This document shows, in pieces, positions 27,030 to 37,971 of a DNA stretch of 64,000 bases. The stretch's first letter is position 1. Each line of letters begins with the position of its first letter. Source of the DNA: Paramecium sonneborni (lineage: Eukaryota > Ciliophora > Oligohymenophorea > Peniculida > Parameciidae); NCBI GenBank assembly GCA_905182985.1, contig CAJJDN010000041.1:67809-131808 (forward strand), given 5' to 3'. Made by a program: the position numbers and the translations under genes. Below the pieces are notes generated by a model. That model worked only from the letters and a program-made list of their open reading frames with translations. It did no database searches and was not told the origin of the DNA.

Positions 27030-27176
27030 AATTCAATATAATATCAATTCTTTTTTCCTTTACATTTAAAATATTCTATTCTTAAGTTATTCTATTCTTT
27101 AAAGGATATCTAAATTAAAGAGAAATAAAATTTAAACGAATTTTAAAATAATTTTAATAATTAATTTCAATGTTTT

Positions 27177-28856
27177 TCACTTCTTCTATAATTTCCCTTT
27201 TACTTCCTCTCTTAATTAATTCAATAAATGATCTTCTTCTTAATCTTCTTCCTCTAAATCTTTACTTGGTAATTCATTGAAAACTTCATCATCATCCTTC
27301 AATACTGAATAATCTTGAGAATTATTTGAATGAAGATGAGAATTCTGTTTTTTTGGTTTGATTCTAAAGTTTCTTTTTAAAAATTCTTAATCATTCAATT
27401 CTAAAATAGAACTATACATAGATTTATTTAATAATTCTTATTATTACTAAATTTATAAAAATTATAATTACATTCTATGATAAGTTAAGTAATTTTTCTC
27501 TAATGGCATCTATAATTCCTTAGAATCCTTTATCTTTAGTTTATGATAATTTTTTTAAATTTCTTGTTATCCAATTATTCAATTTATTTTATAATAGTCC
27601 AGAAATAGTTGCTTTTTCTTCAACTTCTAATACAAGTTTATCTTAATCAGTTTATTCATTTCTTTATTTATGATTTTCAACTAAGAATTCTTTATCTAAA
27701 TCACTATATTCTTATTTTAAATGATTAAAATTGTTTTTTAATTCTTGATTTTCTTGTTTCAAAATATTAATTTTTTTTTCATAATCTGAAATTGATATTA
27801 AAAGATGAGCATAAGTTTACTCTCTACCTATAAATTTTTGAACAATCTCATTTGCATCAGAAATACCTGTTGAAGCCTTTATTTTTTAAAAAGCTATTTC
27901 TAAATTTTAATATTATGCTATGCCTCTTTACATTTTACTTTTAAGAAAAGAATTTAAGAATTTATGAACTAATAATAATTTTCTCCATTTTTTTAAAGCT
28001 CCATCTCTAATATCATTTGCAGCAACTTCTGCTATCTCTTATTATCTTTTAATTCTATCATCTCTTTTTTAATCAACATCTTATTTTTATTTTAATTCAT
28101 TTTTAAACCTAGATATATTCTTTTCCCTATTTCTATTTTATTATTTAATTCCATCTGCAACCTCTTTCAAGGCCATCATAACTTTTTAATGTAAAACTTA
28201 TATTTGTAATGCTCTTAAAATTAATAAATTTTATTATACTTTTAACTTGATGATTAACATGTTGACAGTGCTTATTTAAGATATCTTTCATATTAATTTG
28301 CTCTTAATTAATAAGTAACTTAATCTTTCTTCATTCTTGTTAACATATGTTCGAAAATCTTTTTGTCATAATTACTTTAACTTAATAATTTTTATTATTC
28401 TTAGAATTTTTATGAGTATTCATTCTCTTATCTCACTAAATCCTTTTATTTCTAATTGTATTATTCAATTTAATAGCTCATTTGATCAATATCCTTTCTC
28501 ATTTTATCAATATCTTTATCTTTATTGCTCCCAGACATTTTCATATTATCGCAACTTTTTTTTAATTCTGTCAAATTAGCATGTACTTCTTAAGCTTCAT
28601 CAACTTTCTAATATAAATTATTTAAGATCCAATTACTTTCTAATCCTCTAATTGTTTAGGATAATAATCATTATCTTATCCTAAGACAGATGACAAACTA
28701 TTATATTTAATCATTTTATCAACTGATTTCAGAACAGCTGAGTTACGATATTTCTCAAAATCACTCTTTTTCGATCTAGTTCGAGACTTATGTGAATGAA
28801 GCCTAATCTTTTTAATATTTCAGAATAATTACATCTGGAAGTTCCACTACAGACAT
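27177..28856 (-). CDS. Outer dynein arm docking complex protein (ODAD1/CCDC63/CCDC114 type), 524 aa
   Basis: Four introns (25, 29, 26, 25 nt) give 525 codons from ATG 28854-28856 to TGA 27177-27179. Nearly the whole protein is coiled coil. The diagnostic part is IAFQKIKASTGISDANEIVQ followed by KFIGREQTYAHLLISISDYE, which matches the family signature (a helix ending in TGxxDxxEIVxKFxxxExxxxxL) shared by ODAD1/CCDC114, CCDC63 and the Chlamydomonas docking subunit. Members form the complex that anchors outer dynein arms to ciliary doublet microtubules. Ciliates hold several paralogues and I cannot tell which one this is. The N-terminus is short and basic (SHKSRTRSKK), and the tail is acidic with EEEDQEED. 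Confidence 0.87.
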
Positions 28857-29020
28857 TATTGATTATTAATAAAATATATTGTCTTTAAACTTTAAACATA
28901 AATATAATTATTTAACAAATTTAATTAAGTAAAAATTAACTTAACATATACTTCTCATAAGAAAAATAATACTTTTAAGAGTATTGTTTTATAATTATAT
29001 ATAAAATTTTGCTAATTACA

Positions 29021-29811
29021 TCAATCATTAAGTTTTTTACTTGTATAACAATTATTCACATTTAGAATTTGTTCTTTATGTATTTGAATGTATTATACAA
29101 ATTAAGCAAATTCTGAATCTATTTCAAATGTCTTTAAGTAATTCAACATTTCATTTTATATCTTTTTTTATTATCAAATAATGTACAGAATTCTCGATAA
29201 TATGATTATTTCCATTATAATCTTACAATCCTCTATATTCTCTAGGAATTAGTTTGTGTTCTTCAATATCATCAATAATTTAAACCATTTCTATTTTTAT
29301 CTAAATTTAACTCATACCATACCTTATCATTTGTGATCATACATTCATAACATAAAATAATTCCATTGCCTTTAGTCAAATAAACACTGAATGGAGCTTA
29401 AAATTATGGAACATTTTGAAATAAACTCAAAGGCAGATCTGAAGTATTTTGTATTTGGATTATTTAAGTGTCCATTATTTCCTTTTCTATTGATAAGTTT
29501 CTGTTTTAGAAATCGATACAAATTAAAATTTAAACATTTTCTACATTCTTACTTAATTCAATTCTTTATTCGTCTTCAATATTCTTAACCTAGAAACCAT
29601 TAAATTTTGTTAAGTCACGATTTTAATGATTATTATTTATAGTAAAAGCTTCAAGCATTATATCATTCTCGATAATTTAAAATAGTTAATCTTTAAATAA
29701 CAATCAAAATATACTTTTTTCAATTAGGGACTGTTAAATACTTATTTTAGATCCAGGAAAATTTACAGGTAATAAAGTTCTTGCTATTCTCACAGGCATT
29801 TTTGAAATCAT
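29021..29811 (-). CDS. Mitochondrial p32/MAM33 (C1QBP) family protein, 239 aa
   Basis: Three introns (24, 22 and 25 nt) give exactly 240 codons, ending in TGA at 29021-29023. The N-terminus MISKMPVRIARTLLPVN is Arg-containing and could be a mitochondrial targeting sequence. The core shows the family's alternating strands (APFSVYLTKGNGIILCYE, then MITNDK and IKIEMVQIIDD) and the characteristic C-terminal helices, NEMLNYLKTFEIDSEFAQFV then QYIQIHKEQIL, matching the L..YLE.RGI...LA.FI pattern of MAM33. These proteins form acidic trimers in the mitochondrial matrix. The proposed start overlaps the next gene's possible ATG 29810, so the true start may be the internal ATG codon CCT-side one at residue 5. 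Confidence 0.75.
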
Positions 29812-29860
29812 GATTGCTTTATTTATGTTTTATCAAAATTATAATTAAAATTAAGATTAT

Positions 29861-30415
29861 ATGGGATCAGCAGTTTGTATATAAGAAAATCAAAATTATG
29901 GAAATGAGGTTATTTAGAATTCAAATGATGTTTAACTTAACAATATTACATTTGCTAAAGAATAATCATCAAAATTAGATCATTCCAATCTTAAACATCC
30001 CAGTTTAAAAAAGAAACAAATCACCTAAATTAAAGTAACTGTTCCAGATGACCCTATTAGTATGATCAATTAATTTAATTATTTTTAGATTTAAGCAATA
30101 ATTAATCAAGTATTTTATTATCAGAAAAATAAGAACCAACTACTTCTGTATTTCCAAATTAGTAAATTATTAAGTAAACTTAGTGATACAAACTAATAAG
30201 GAGAAATTAATCATTACTAAAATATTTAATTATTTGGAAGAGAAGTTTAATAATCATTTAAACTGAACTCAACATAGAAATTAGTTTCTTCTTTATAAGA
30301 AGAAGTTCTTTAATGTAAGTTGTCATTTTAAAAATTAGATCAGAATTCAAAGAATAAAACTCACAGTATTCAAAATCTTAAAAAGACGACAAAAGATAAA
30401 AACTACTTAATATGA
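29861..30415 (+). CDS. Possible N-myristoylated/palmitoylated protein, 184 aa
   Basis: From ATG 29861 the protein starts MGSAVCIQENQNYG. Gly2 and Cys6 fit a dual acylation signal, so membrane attachment is likely; this is why I prefer it to the in-frame ATG at 29810 or 29825, which would also collide with the divergent p32 gene. The frame stays open without introns to TGA 30413-30415. A 20-nt intron near 30365 would instead carry it to TGA 30460-30462 with the tail NLVEDNVFDSSIIQA. The rest is N/Q/K/S-rich, with a helix-forming middle (NQFNYFQIQAIIN). No family recognised. Confidence 0.6.
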
Positions 30416-30479
30416 ATTTAGTTGAAGATAATGTATTTGATAGTTCAATTATATAAGCTTGATGATTACATCTAATACG

Positions 30480-31107
30480 ATTGGAAGAATACAAAATTTC
30501 AATTAATTAGTATCAATGATTAAAATTTATTGAAGAAACTTAATTCAGCTAAAACTGTGACGAAATAAGTTAAAATTAATTTTTGAATTTTACCATCAAC
30601 TTAATCATTTATATAACTTATTAAAATCAATAATTTTTCTTTTCCTAAAAATATTCGTGAAGCACTATTTTATTTTAATCTGATTTTTAACGCTTTTGAA
30701 AATTCTAATCATTTTATCCATGATCAATCATGAGTATATTATATCTTTTTTATTAATTTCACTAAAAAGTTTAACTTTATGATTGTAAACTGTTTTAAAT
30801 CTTTTTTTAATCATATTTTCTTAAGATATTTACTAACATTTTTCATTGTAGATATTATTAAAAATATTTTTTTGTTATTTCTGCATTCTCAATATTCATC
30901 TTTAATTCCTTCTTAAATATATTTTATAAATGATAGAGCATAACTATTTAACCTTTTTCCTGTTTCTTTTCGAAATTAATTCTAACTCTAAATTTTTTAA
31001 TTTGTTTGAATTTCGAAGTTAATATTCTTAGATTAAAATCTGATTGTGAATATAAATAAAATGTAAATCCCAAATAAGAGTAAAGTTAAGATTATTGAAA
31101 TAATCAT
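30480..31107 (-). pseudogene. Membrane-anchored open frame with in-frame TGA stops
   Basis: On the reverse strand ATG 31105-31107 opens a 72-residue frame, MIISIILTLLLFGIYILFIF plus a polar stretch ending KYIQEGIKDEY, stopped by TGA 30889-30891. The first 22 residues form a membrane anchor or signal sequence. The same frame goes on looking protein-like (KNVSKYLKKI, KRFKTVYNHKVKLFSEINKK, MDKMIRIFKSVKNQIK) but is cut by further TGAs to about 30480. Either only the first short protein is real, or this is a decayed longer gene. I see no introns that would skip the TGAs. Confidence 0.4.
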
Positions 31108-31523
31108 ATAAATTAAGGAAATCGTTAGATTTTTGGAAAAATAGGTTTTTTCCTTATTATTTTCTAGATTATTTAAAAAAACCAAATTTGTATATAATTC
31201 TTACTGGTGATTAAACAAATGTATGTAATTTTAAATTAATTTAATTCAAGCGTATATGTAAATAAATTATATTTATTATTAATCATCTGCAGAGCAATCG
31301 ATTATTTATTATTCTTCCTTTTAATTTCATACTATTTTTCTTATCATATTAACAATATAAATTTAATATTATTTAAAGGTATTTTTTCAAATATAGTTGC
31401 AGTATTTTAAAGTTATTAAAGGATAAGTAATCAATTGAAAAATGGATCTAAAAGACATAAATTAAACATTTAATTATATTTTATCTTCTATTAAAGATCA
31501 CTCAATTTATAATAATTATTCAG

Positions 31524-33067
31524 ATGAATAAATACAACACACGATTTATAGATCCATGTCTGGAGAAACAATATTTAATTCATAAAGTTAAGGTAATACA
31601 GTTTCCTATATTAACTTACTTAAGTTTTGGTGGTGTTATTTTATTATTTGCAAATTCAATTGTTAATATGATAAACATGGATTACACTAATGGATTAATT
31701 AAATTAATAGTTATGACATACTTACTTCTCTAATACTTAGCCTTGTAAAAAAAAATGTCTCTTAGAATAAATTATTGTAATTTAGCGCTGATGATGATAA
31801 ATTTTGCTTCATTAGTCTTTGAAATTTCAATCTACCCTTAATATGATTATTATGATGGTTACTTACTTGGATCTAATCAGATGTTAGTTCATACAATTTT
31901 GATGTTTGCTTCAAATTTAGAAGTAGGTATCTTTAGTAATCTTGTTCTAACAATTGTGAGAATTATCTTAGTTGTTTAACACTCAGACAATCTTACTGTA
32001 TAATAATATTTTTATACAATAATTCTGTCATTAAGTTTTATGGTGATTTAATATTAAATCGAAAAATAATATAGGCAATCTTTTTTTTTGTAATTCAAAG
32101 ACAATAATTGGGGTATTATATGTTTATTCTATTATAAATAGAAATTTTGATTCCGTTGCTATTGAAAAAACCATTTTTCATTTTCTCATTCAATAGAGAA
32201 ATTAATATGTATTAAACAATAATGAGTGCATAAAAGGAATTTTTCAATTCAGATAAACCTCTTACTACTTTCCTATTTAAATCTAAAGTAAAATAGTAGA
32301 CTCTAGAGGAATACATAATAAAAAAAACTCGTAATAATGTAGATAGAAAGCAATCTTCTTGCATATTTAATTATCAGATTGTTGTTGAATACTAAATGAA
32401 AAAGCTACATATTTCTGTATTATGTCTTAGATTTGAATAGTTGATTTATTCAATTGTTATTGATTCAGAGGATCCATTAATAAATTAAACTAATATAAAA
32501 TTAAATTAATCTCTTTAGCATTGTAGAAATATTCTGAATGCTTAATTAATGCAAATAAATAAGGTCTTAGGTCTTTACTTATAAGATACTTTTAGTCCTT
32601 TGCTAAGAGATTTAAGAATATCTTTATTTGAACTTTATTATAAATAATTATAAAGTCAGAAGTTACAATTAGTAAAAATGAAAAAGCTGTTGCTTAAATG
32701 TTCTAAAATATTCGAAACTCCAAATAATAAAATTAAAATTGATTGTGGTGAAGAAATACAATTTGCTACCATAAAATCTTCTTTAATTATTTTTATATTT
32801 GAAATTTTCAAATAAATTTAAATAAATCAGCATGTATATATATTTATTAATCAAAAAAAAACGACAACAATGTTTATCTATGGATTAAAATAATTACCAG
32901 ATACTGTATAATTCAAAAGATGTTTGTAAACCTTAATTGATTAGACAAACTGTACAGCTTAATGTATGATTTTATTTTATAAGCAAGATTTTTCTTTTGA
33001 ATTTTAAAAATCTCCGTCTTCTCATTTTCATTTTGAGAATAATGATATATTTTAATAATTATTATGA
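31524..33067 (+). CDS. Polytopic membrane protein with large C-terminal domain, 503 aa
   Basis: One 32-nt intron (GTGATTTAATATT...AATATAG, near 32041-32072) gives 504 codons. It starts MNKYNTRFIDPCLEKQYLIH. About six hydrophobic helices follow in residues 30-230 (PILTYLSFGGVILLFANSI, MLVHTILMFASNLEVGIFSN, YYMFILLQIEILIPLLL). The cytoplasmic part of some 280 residues has a helical pair around LNQSLQHCRNILNAQLMQIN and SPLLRDLRISLFELYYKQ, in the place where a sensor histidine kinase has its dimerisation helices, then a mixed alpha/beta segment. I see no clear phospho-acceptor His or ATP-binding N/G boxes. It could be a degenerate sensor kinase; that is a guess. An upstream overlapping frame from ATG 31442 is not used. 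Confidence 0.72.
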
Positions 33068-33343
33068 TTATTTAGATTTTTACCTATAAATATATATTTG
33101 TATATATTAAAAATATTTAGATATATTATAAAAGCATTTGAAAATCAAATACATGTTGAATTAAAAAAAGTACATAAATAATAGATAATTTATTGTAGAT
33201 TTGTGATTCAATTAATAAATAATTATGGATTATGTAAAAATAATATTATTTTTAGGAAAGTTAGAAAAAGAATTTTATTTCTTAAATAATATAATTTAGT
33301 AATGATTGTATTATGTTTATAAAGAATATTAAAAATATAAAAA

Positions 33344-33829
33344 ATGTAATATTCAAATACTTACGAGTCAGTTGTTAGAACTTAGGTAGTTAGTGGACAA
33401 GATTAAAAACCACTAAATTTGGGATTAACTGATGTTGAAGGAGCTAAGGTTATTTTGTAAATTTTGAAAATAGGCAGTTGCTAGAAGACTGTTTGATACA
33501 TATGATAGAGATAGAAATGGATAAATTGATAATGTTGAAGTTGTTCCAATGATTGTAGATGTTTATAAATCTTTCAATCGAATTTTCTCACCAGCTAGAG
33601 GAGATATTGATTCATTTTACAAGTTGAAAATAATTGATATATTTTTTATAGAGTTTTAGATAGGAATTAAGATGGAAAGATTACTTATTAGGATCTAGAA
33701 GATTTATGTATAAGATATCTAACAAACTAAACACCAACAAATTTAAGAGCAACTGAAGCTCCTCGTTAAAGTGGTATCCAATAAACTTCACAAACAGTCA
33801 CTTCACAATACAGAAGAACTTAATTTTGA
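33344..33829 (+). CDS. EF-hand calcium-binding protein, 143 aa
   Basis: Two introns of 25 and 29 nt (both starting GTT) give 144 codons. Two EF-hand loops are clear: DTYDRDRNGQIDNVE, and DRNQDGKITYQDLE, with acidic residues at loop positions 1, 3, 5 and 12 and Gly at 6. Together they make one EF-hand pair, so calcium binding is expected. The N-terminus MQYSNTYESVVRTQ and the Ser/Thr/Gln-rich tail have no recognised features. Small proteins of this shape act as calcium sensors in cilia and cortex of Paramecium, but the partner is unknown. Confidence 0.88.
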
Positions 33830-33881
33830 TTTGTGAATTGGTATATATAAAAACGAATTGGCAAAATTACAATATTCATTT

Positions 33882-35856
33882 TCAATACTATCTGCTTGTA
33901 ATACTACCAAATACTAATTGTATATGAGGTTCATCCTAAATTTCTACTCTTTCAGTATTATTTTTCATAAACACTTATGATGATTATAGATTTTAACATA
34001 TCATTTCTAATTAATTGGAATATATTCTAGAAAACAATCTCCTTATATCATCATCCATAAATTATATGATAGCTTCATCTATTGTAGATAGTTCTTATTT
34101 CTTTATTAATCTTGAATAAGCCTCATAAGCATCATCTAATCTAAGTACATCTGGTTTCTCATTTTCTAATATAAATTTATACTCTTATTTTTTTTCTAAT
34201 TCTTTAATCTTTTTTTCAAAATTATCATCAAACATATCATAAGGTATCATAGGTTTTGGAAGATAATTAAACAAAGCTAATTAATCTTTGTTCAATAAAA
34301 TATGTTTCAATTTATCTAATTCATTAAATTTACTTATCAATTAACAAATATCTAATTTATTAATTATTTTATTCATTGCATATTTTAATTATCTTTACTT
34401 ATCTTTTTTACAACCAAGTTGAAATTTAATATTATCAAGTAATGTAAAATTTAATGAACATTTTTTTTTTCTTAAAAACTTTTTGATTTCATGCTATGTT
34501 TTAGAGAATTCAGCAAAAGATTTTCTCGCTTATAAATTTTCTGATTTTAAAGCATCATCTTAATATTCTCTTATATCACTTTTATTTATAGGAACAGATT
34601 TAGCTACTGACATTATGTCTAAGTCAAGAGATTCTTAGTTTTCAAATCTAAATATCTTGTTAGCCATAGCTAAATTCATCGAGGAAAATAAAATTGGATA
34701 GAATAGACAATTCATAAAAACGATCGTTATTTACCATAATCCTCCCATTTATCCTAATAAAGTATAAAGTTTAAGATAATTTCTTTAGTATTAACTTCTT
34801 CTATATTCTAAAAAGATTGAGTTTTATACTAAAAACTATTAATTATATGATGTGCTCTCTTCTTTTATTGTAGATTATGATAAGGCAGTATCCAAAATAT
34901 TATTTGTTCTAAAAATACCATAATCAGTTGTAGTTTCAGTCACTTTAAAGGTTGAATGTAAAGATTTAGAATTTTATAAAGAAAACTGAGTATATTAAAT
35001 AGAAATCACATCTTCATAAGGTTTTGATGGAGAATTCATCTAAATTAATGTATCACTTAAATGTAATACCTACATAGGTTTAATATATAATTTTACAAAA
35101 AATCCAGATTACATATTACTATTTATTTCTTCCATAGATGCACAACCTTAATAATCAGTTGAATTTTTGCATATACTAAAAGTTACTGTCAAAAATTGAA
35201 ATCGATCATCTTAAGTATACCCTTAAAGTTACTTAAGATTAAGTAGCATAAAATACCAAACCAAACTCATCCCAATAGTCTATTTTAGGACAATACATAA
35301 ATTGAAGCTTAAAGTTTTTGAAATATTCTTGTTAATATTACTCTTAAAAATGTTGATCCATTTGACATGGTTCTAAAGGAATATTTGTACAGCTAAATAA
35401 TATTGTAAGTATCTTACTTGTATTCAATTTAAGCAATTCCATTTTCATTCAATGATCGCTCTCTTAAACAATTTTGTACACTTAAAGTAAAATATTTATT
35501 TAGAGTTTGCATTGAACTTAATTGAAGATTTGCTATTGTTACTGCAAATGTAAAGTTATTTTTACTTAAATGCAGGGGCTTATTATATTTTTGATTCTTA
35601 CAGAAGTATTCGAGGGTTGGAATTCTGAAAACACTACTCTAGGACTCTATCTATTAGTCAAATCTAATATTTCATGTATAATGTAATATAAATAGGCTGA
35701 ACATATGACCATAGTAAGACCTTAACCTAAAGGTGTAGAGAACTTTTGTCTCTTTAATATTCTAAATTATGGAAGCATTCCAAAAAAATCAAAGCGCTCA
35801 ATTATTTATGAGATAAAATGCTTTGAGCAAGTTTAAGGTTTTTGAAATTTTAACAT
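33882..35856 (-). CDS. Ciliate-type transmembrane protein, 633 aa
   Basis: Three introns (23, 25, 25 nt) give exactly 634 codons. Start at ATG 35854-35856 (MLKFQKPQTCSKHF). Near the N-terminus RFDFFGMLPQF, KFSTPLGQGLTMVICSAYLY forms the first membrane helix. A long extracellular part with conserved-looking cysteines follows (CTNIPLEPCQMDQHF, LQFMYCPKIDYWDEFG, ICKNSTDYQGCASMEEI). A second membrane segment comes after YRRSQYQRNYLKLY: GGLWQITIVFMNCLFYPIL. About 270 cytoplasmic residues finish the protein, including KKFLRKKKCSLNFTLLDNIK. The pattern of FG..., KF.T.LG, DL..R.SP and YxRxYLKL recalls a large ciliate-restricted family of putative transmembrane proteins of unknown function. Confidence 0.85.
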
Positions 35857-36278
35857 GGTTTAAAAATATCTGAATTATTGAATAAAATAAATGTTTTATT
35901 TGCTTAAAGAACTTGACTTTAGAATTAAACAATCAGATTTTAAATTAGGATTTATTTCTCTCTAAATGTTGATTTTTAAATTGATTAAAAATAATTTGAT
36001 GACTCCAATCTAATATGAAAGTGCAAGCTTTTATAAATGCTTATAAGTCATAGTTACAAGTTAAAATTTACATATTTTTTACAATTTTTGTTTAATATTA
36101 ATGTCATTAATTCCAAATTAAAGTTTCGATATTCGATTTGATAGATTTAATAAGTTCAAATGTTAAGATTAAGATGGATAGTTTATTAATAAAGCAAAAT
36201 GAAAATTTTAGTACCTAATAATATAAATTATTGAATATAAAAAAAAAATTCGTTTTTGAGAAAATAAATAATAAAATA
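35857..36278. other. Intergenic region, divergent promoters
   Basis: The 422 bases separate two divergently transcribed genes, the transmembrane protein and the trichocyst matrix protein. A fragment on the reverse strand can be read for some 60 residues but does not join to the transmembrane gene. I see no RNA gene. The last 60 bases are A-rich, as usual before Paramecium start codons. Confidence 0.45.
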
Positions 36279-37362
36279 ATGAAATCAACATTGAGCGTTC
36301 TCTTAGTTGTTTTAGTATCTGTCTAGGGTTTCTAGATTGATATGTTTAGCAAACATCATATTCCAAATAGAAATATCATGGAAATAATGATGTAGATTGA
36401 ATCTTAATTGGCTTCAGGAGGTCCATTTGACACAATCAACACAATGTTGTAAGGCTTCAGAACTTCAGTCACATAAGAATAAATTGCCCATGATGACTTA
36501 TATGCTAGATAAAAAAACGAATGTGATTCAGAAACAGCCTTCAGAAGAGGATAAATTCAAGATGCAAGTAAAATCTTGAGTGCTTCAACAAATCAATTGA
36601 ATTTGTGCTCATTCTAAAGATAAAAGGCTAAGGCTGAATTTGGTATGACTGAAGATTAACTTACAATGAACTAATAACATTTATCATTGATCTAAGAAGT
36701 CAGAAAAACAGAATAATATAACTTTAATTCAATGGCCGTTATCTTCTAAGATGCATTGAGAGTTATTGATGAATCAGTCTATTTAGCCAAGAAATTCAGT
36801 GTTGGAGATGCTAGTTTGATTGAATTAGCTGATGCCACAGGTTAAATGATGTAACACTCTGTTAGTTTGAAGAGAACAGGATCATATGCTGCAGTCTTAG
36901 CATCATTGGCTAGAATGTCATTAGCTGAATAAGTTAGCTCAGCAGATGTTGATAGATTGATCTAATTATTATAGACATTAAGGTAATGTATTATATTAAA
37001 TAATTAGAAATAACATTGAAGATGCATATAATCAATTCACAGCTGAAAACAATTAAGCTATTGTTTTATATAACAACTAAAAGGAAAGAATTGATAAGAA
37101 CATCGTCAGATTAGAAAAATCCAAGACTAGACTTGAAGATTAAATCACTGATTTGAATGGATGCGTTGCTACCTAAACTGCTATTTCATAAGCTGCAAGC
37201 AATAAGAAATAAAGAAATTAAAAATTATTAGATGATGCAACTGCTCTTTGCACTACCTTCAATAGTGAATATGAAAATGCTTCAGCTGCAAGAAGATAAG
37301 AATTAGTCCTCTTATCAGAAGTAGAAAGATTAGTAGAAAAAAGATAAAATGAAGTTAAATGA
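36279..37362 (+). CDS. Trichocyst matrix protein precursor, 352 aa
   Basis: ATG 36279, one 25-nt intron at 36983-37007, TGA 37360-37362: 353 codons. Signal peptide MKSTLSVLLVVLVSVQGFQ. The mature part is a chain of amphipathic helices rich in A/Q/E/L with scattered cysteines (QLNLCSFQRQKAKAEFGM, LIQLLQTLRNNIEDAYNQF, LTDLNGCVATQTAISQAAS), the layout of Paramecium trichocyst matrix proteins (TMP/T1-T4). These precursors are cut in the secretory pathway and crystallise inside trichocysts, the defensive exocytotic organelles. The codon use looks less AT-biased than in neighbours, as expected for a strongly expressed gene. Family copies are many, so this is one member of a large multigene set. Confidence 0.9.
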
Positions 37363-37971
37363 TAAAAATTTATCATCATAATAATCATGTTTAATAAGTT
37401 ATTGTATCGTAAGAAGGACATTAACTCATCGATCGAGTTATGCTTTGTGATTATCTCTACTTCAAACGTTCTTTAAATTACTAATTTTATTAATGTAAAT
37501 TCTCCCTAATAAGTGCATCTTTTTGAATGGTATTATCAACTCTTTAATTACATCAATTTATCATTTTATATATCAATATAAATATTTTATTTGTGTGATG
37601 TGATTCAAGTAGAGTATTAAGGTGTTGATTATGAGTATCTTAATTTAGTTGAGATTGATAATTAATTTTATGGATAGTTTGTTTTGATCTGATAGAATTA
37701 TTAAGCAATTCTGGATCTAATTTAGAAATAGAAACTCTAGCTGTTTATGCTCGATTTGAGTTTCTGGTGATATGTCCAATTGTATGATCTTAAGATAGAG
37801 TATATTAAATTTTTTCCAAAAAGTAGTATTTAATTGGGTCTTGATTTTAATCATAATATTCAACGCACTTAGAATACATGGCAATAAGTGTATCAATAGT
37901 AGAAATAGAGTTCTTAGATTCAATACGTGCAATTTGTGTAAAGAATTCTCTAGAGAGATTCATTTTAATTA
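37363..37971. other. Region upstream of the WD40 gene, start of first duplicate copy
   Basis: From 37593 on this is identical to 38979 onward. Short coding-like frames exist here (for example DLIELLSNSGSNLEIETLAV), repeated at 39072-39152, and may be 5' exons of the WD40 gene. I could not connect them with proper introns. 37363-37592 has no clear gene. Confidence 0.4.

Noticed and set aside
30480..31107. TGA read as Trp to join the broken frame.
   Set aside because: All solid genes in the window use TGA as stop and TGG for Trp, so reassigning TGA is not supported.
31442..31900. Forward frame from ATG 31442 (MDLKDINQTFNYILSS).
   Set aside because: Overlaps the membrane-protein gene in another frame; no intron of fitting length joins them, and the start at 31524 gives an exact 504-codon gene.
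33882..34667. Treating 33882-34667 as a separate gene starting MANKIFRFEN.
   Set aside because: The frame runs on upstream without a stop and three introns link it to a 633-residue transmembrane protein, so it is the C-terminal part of that gene.
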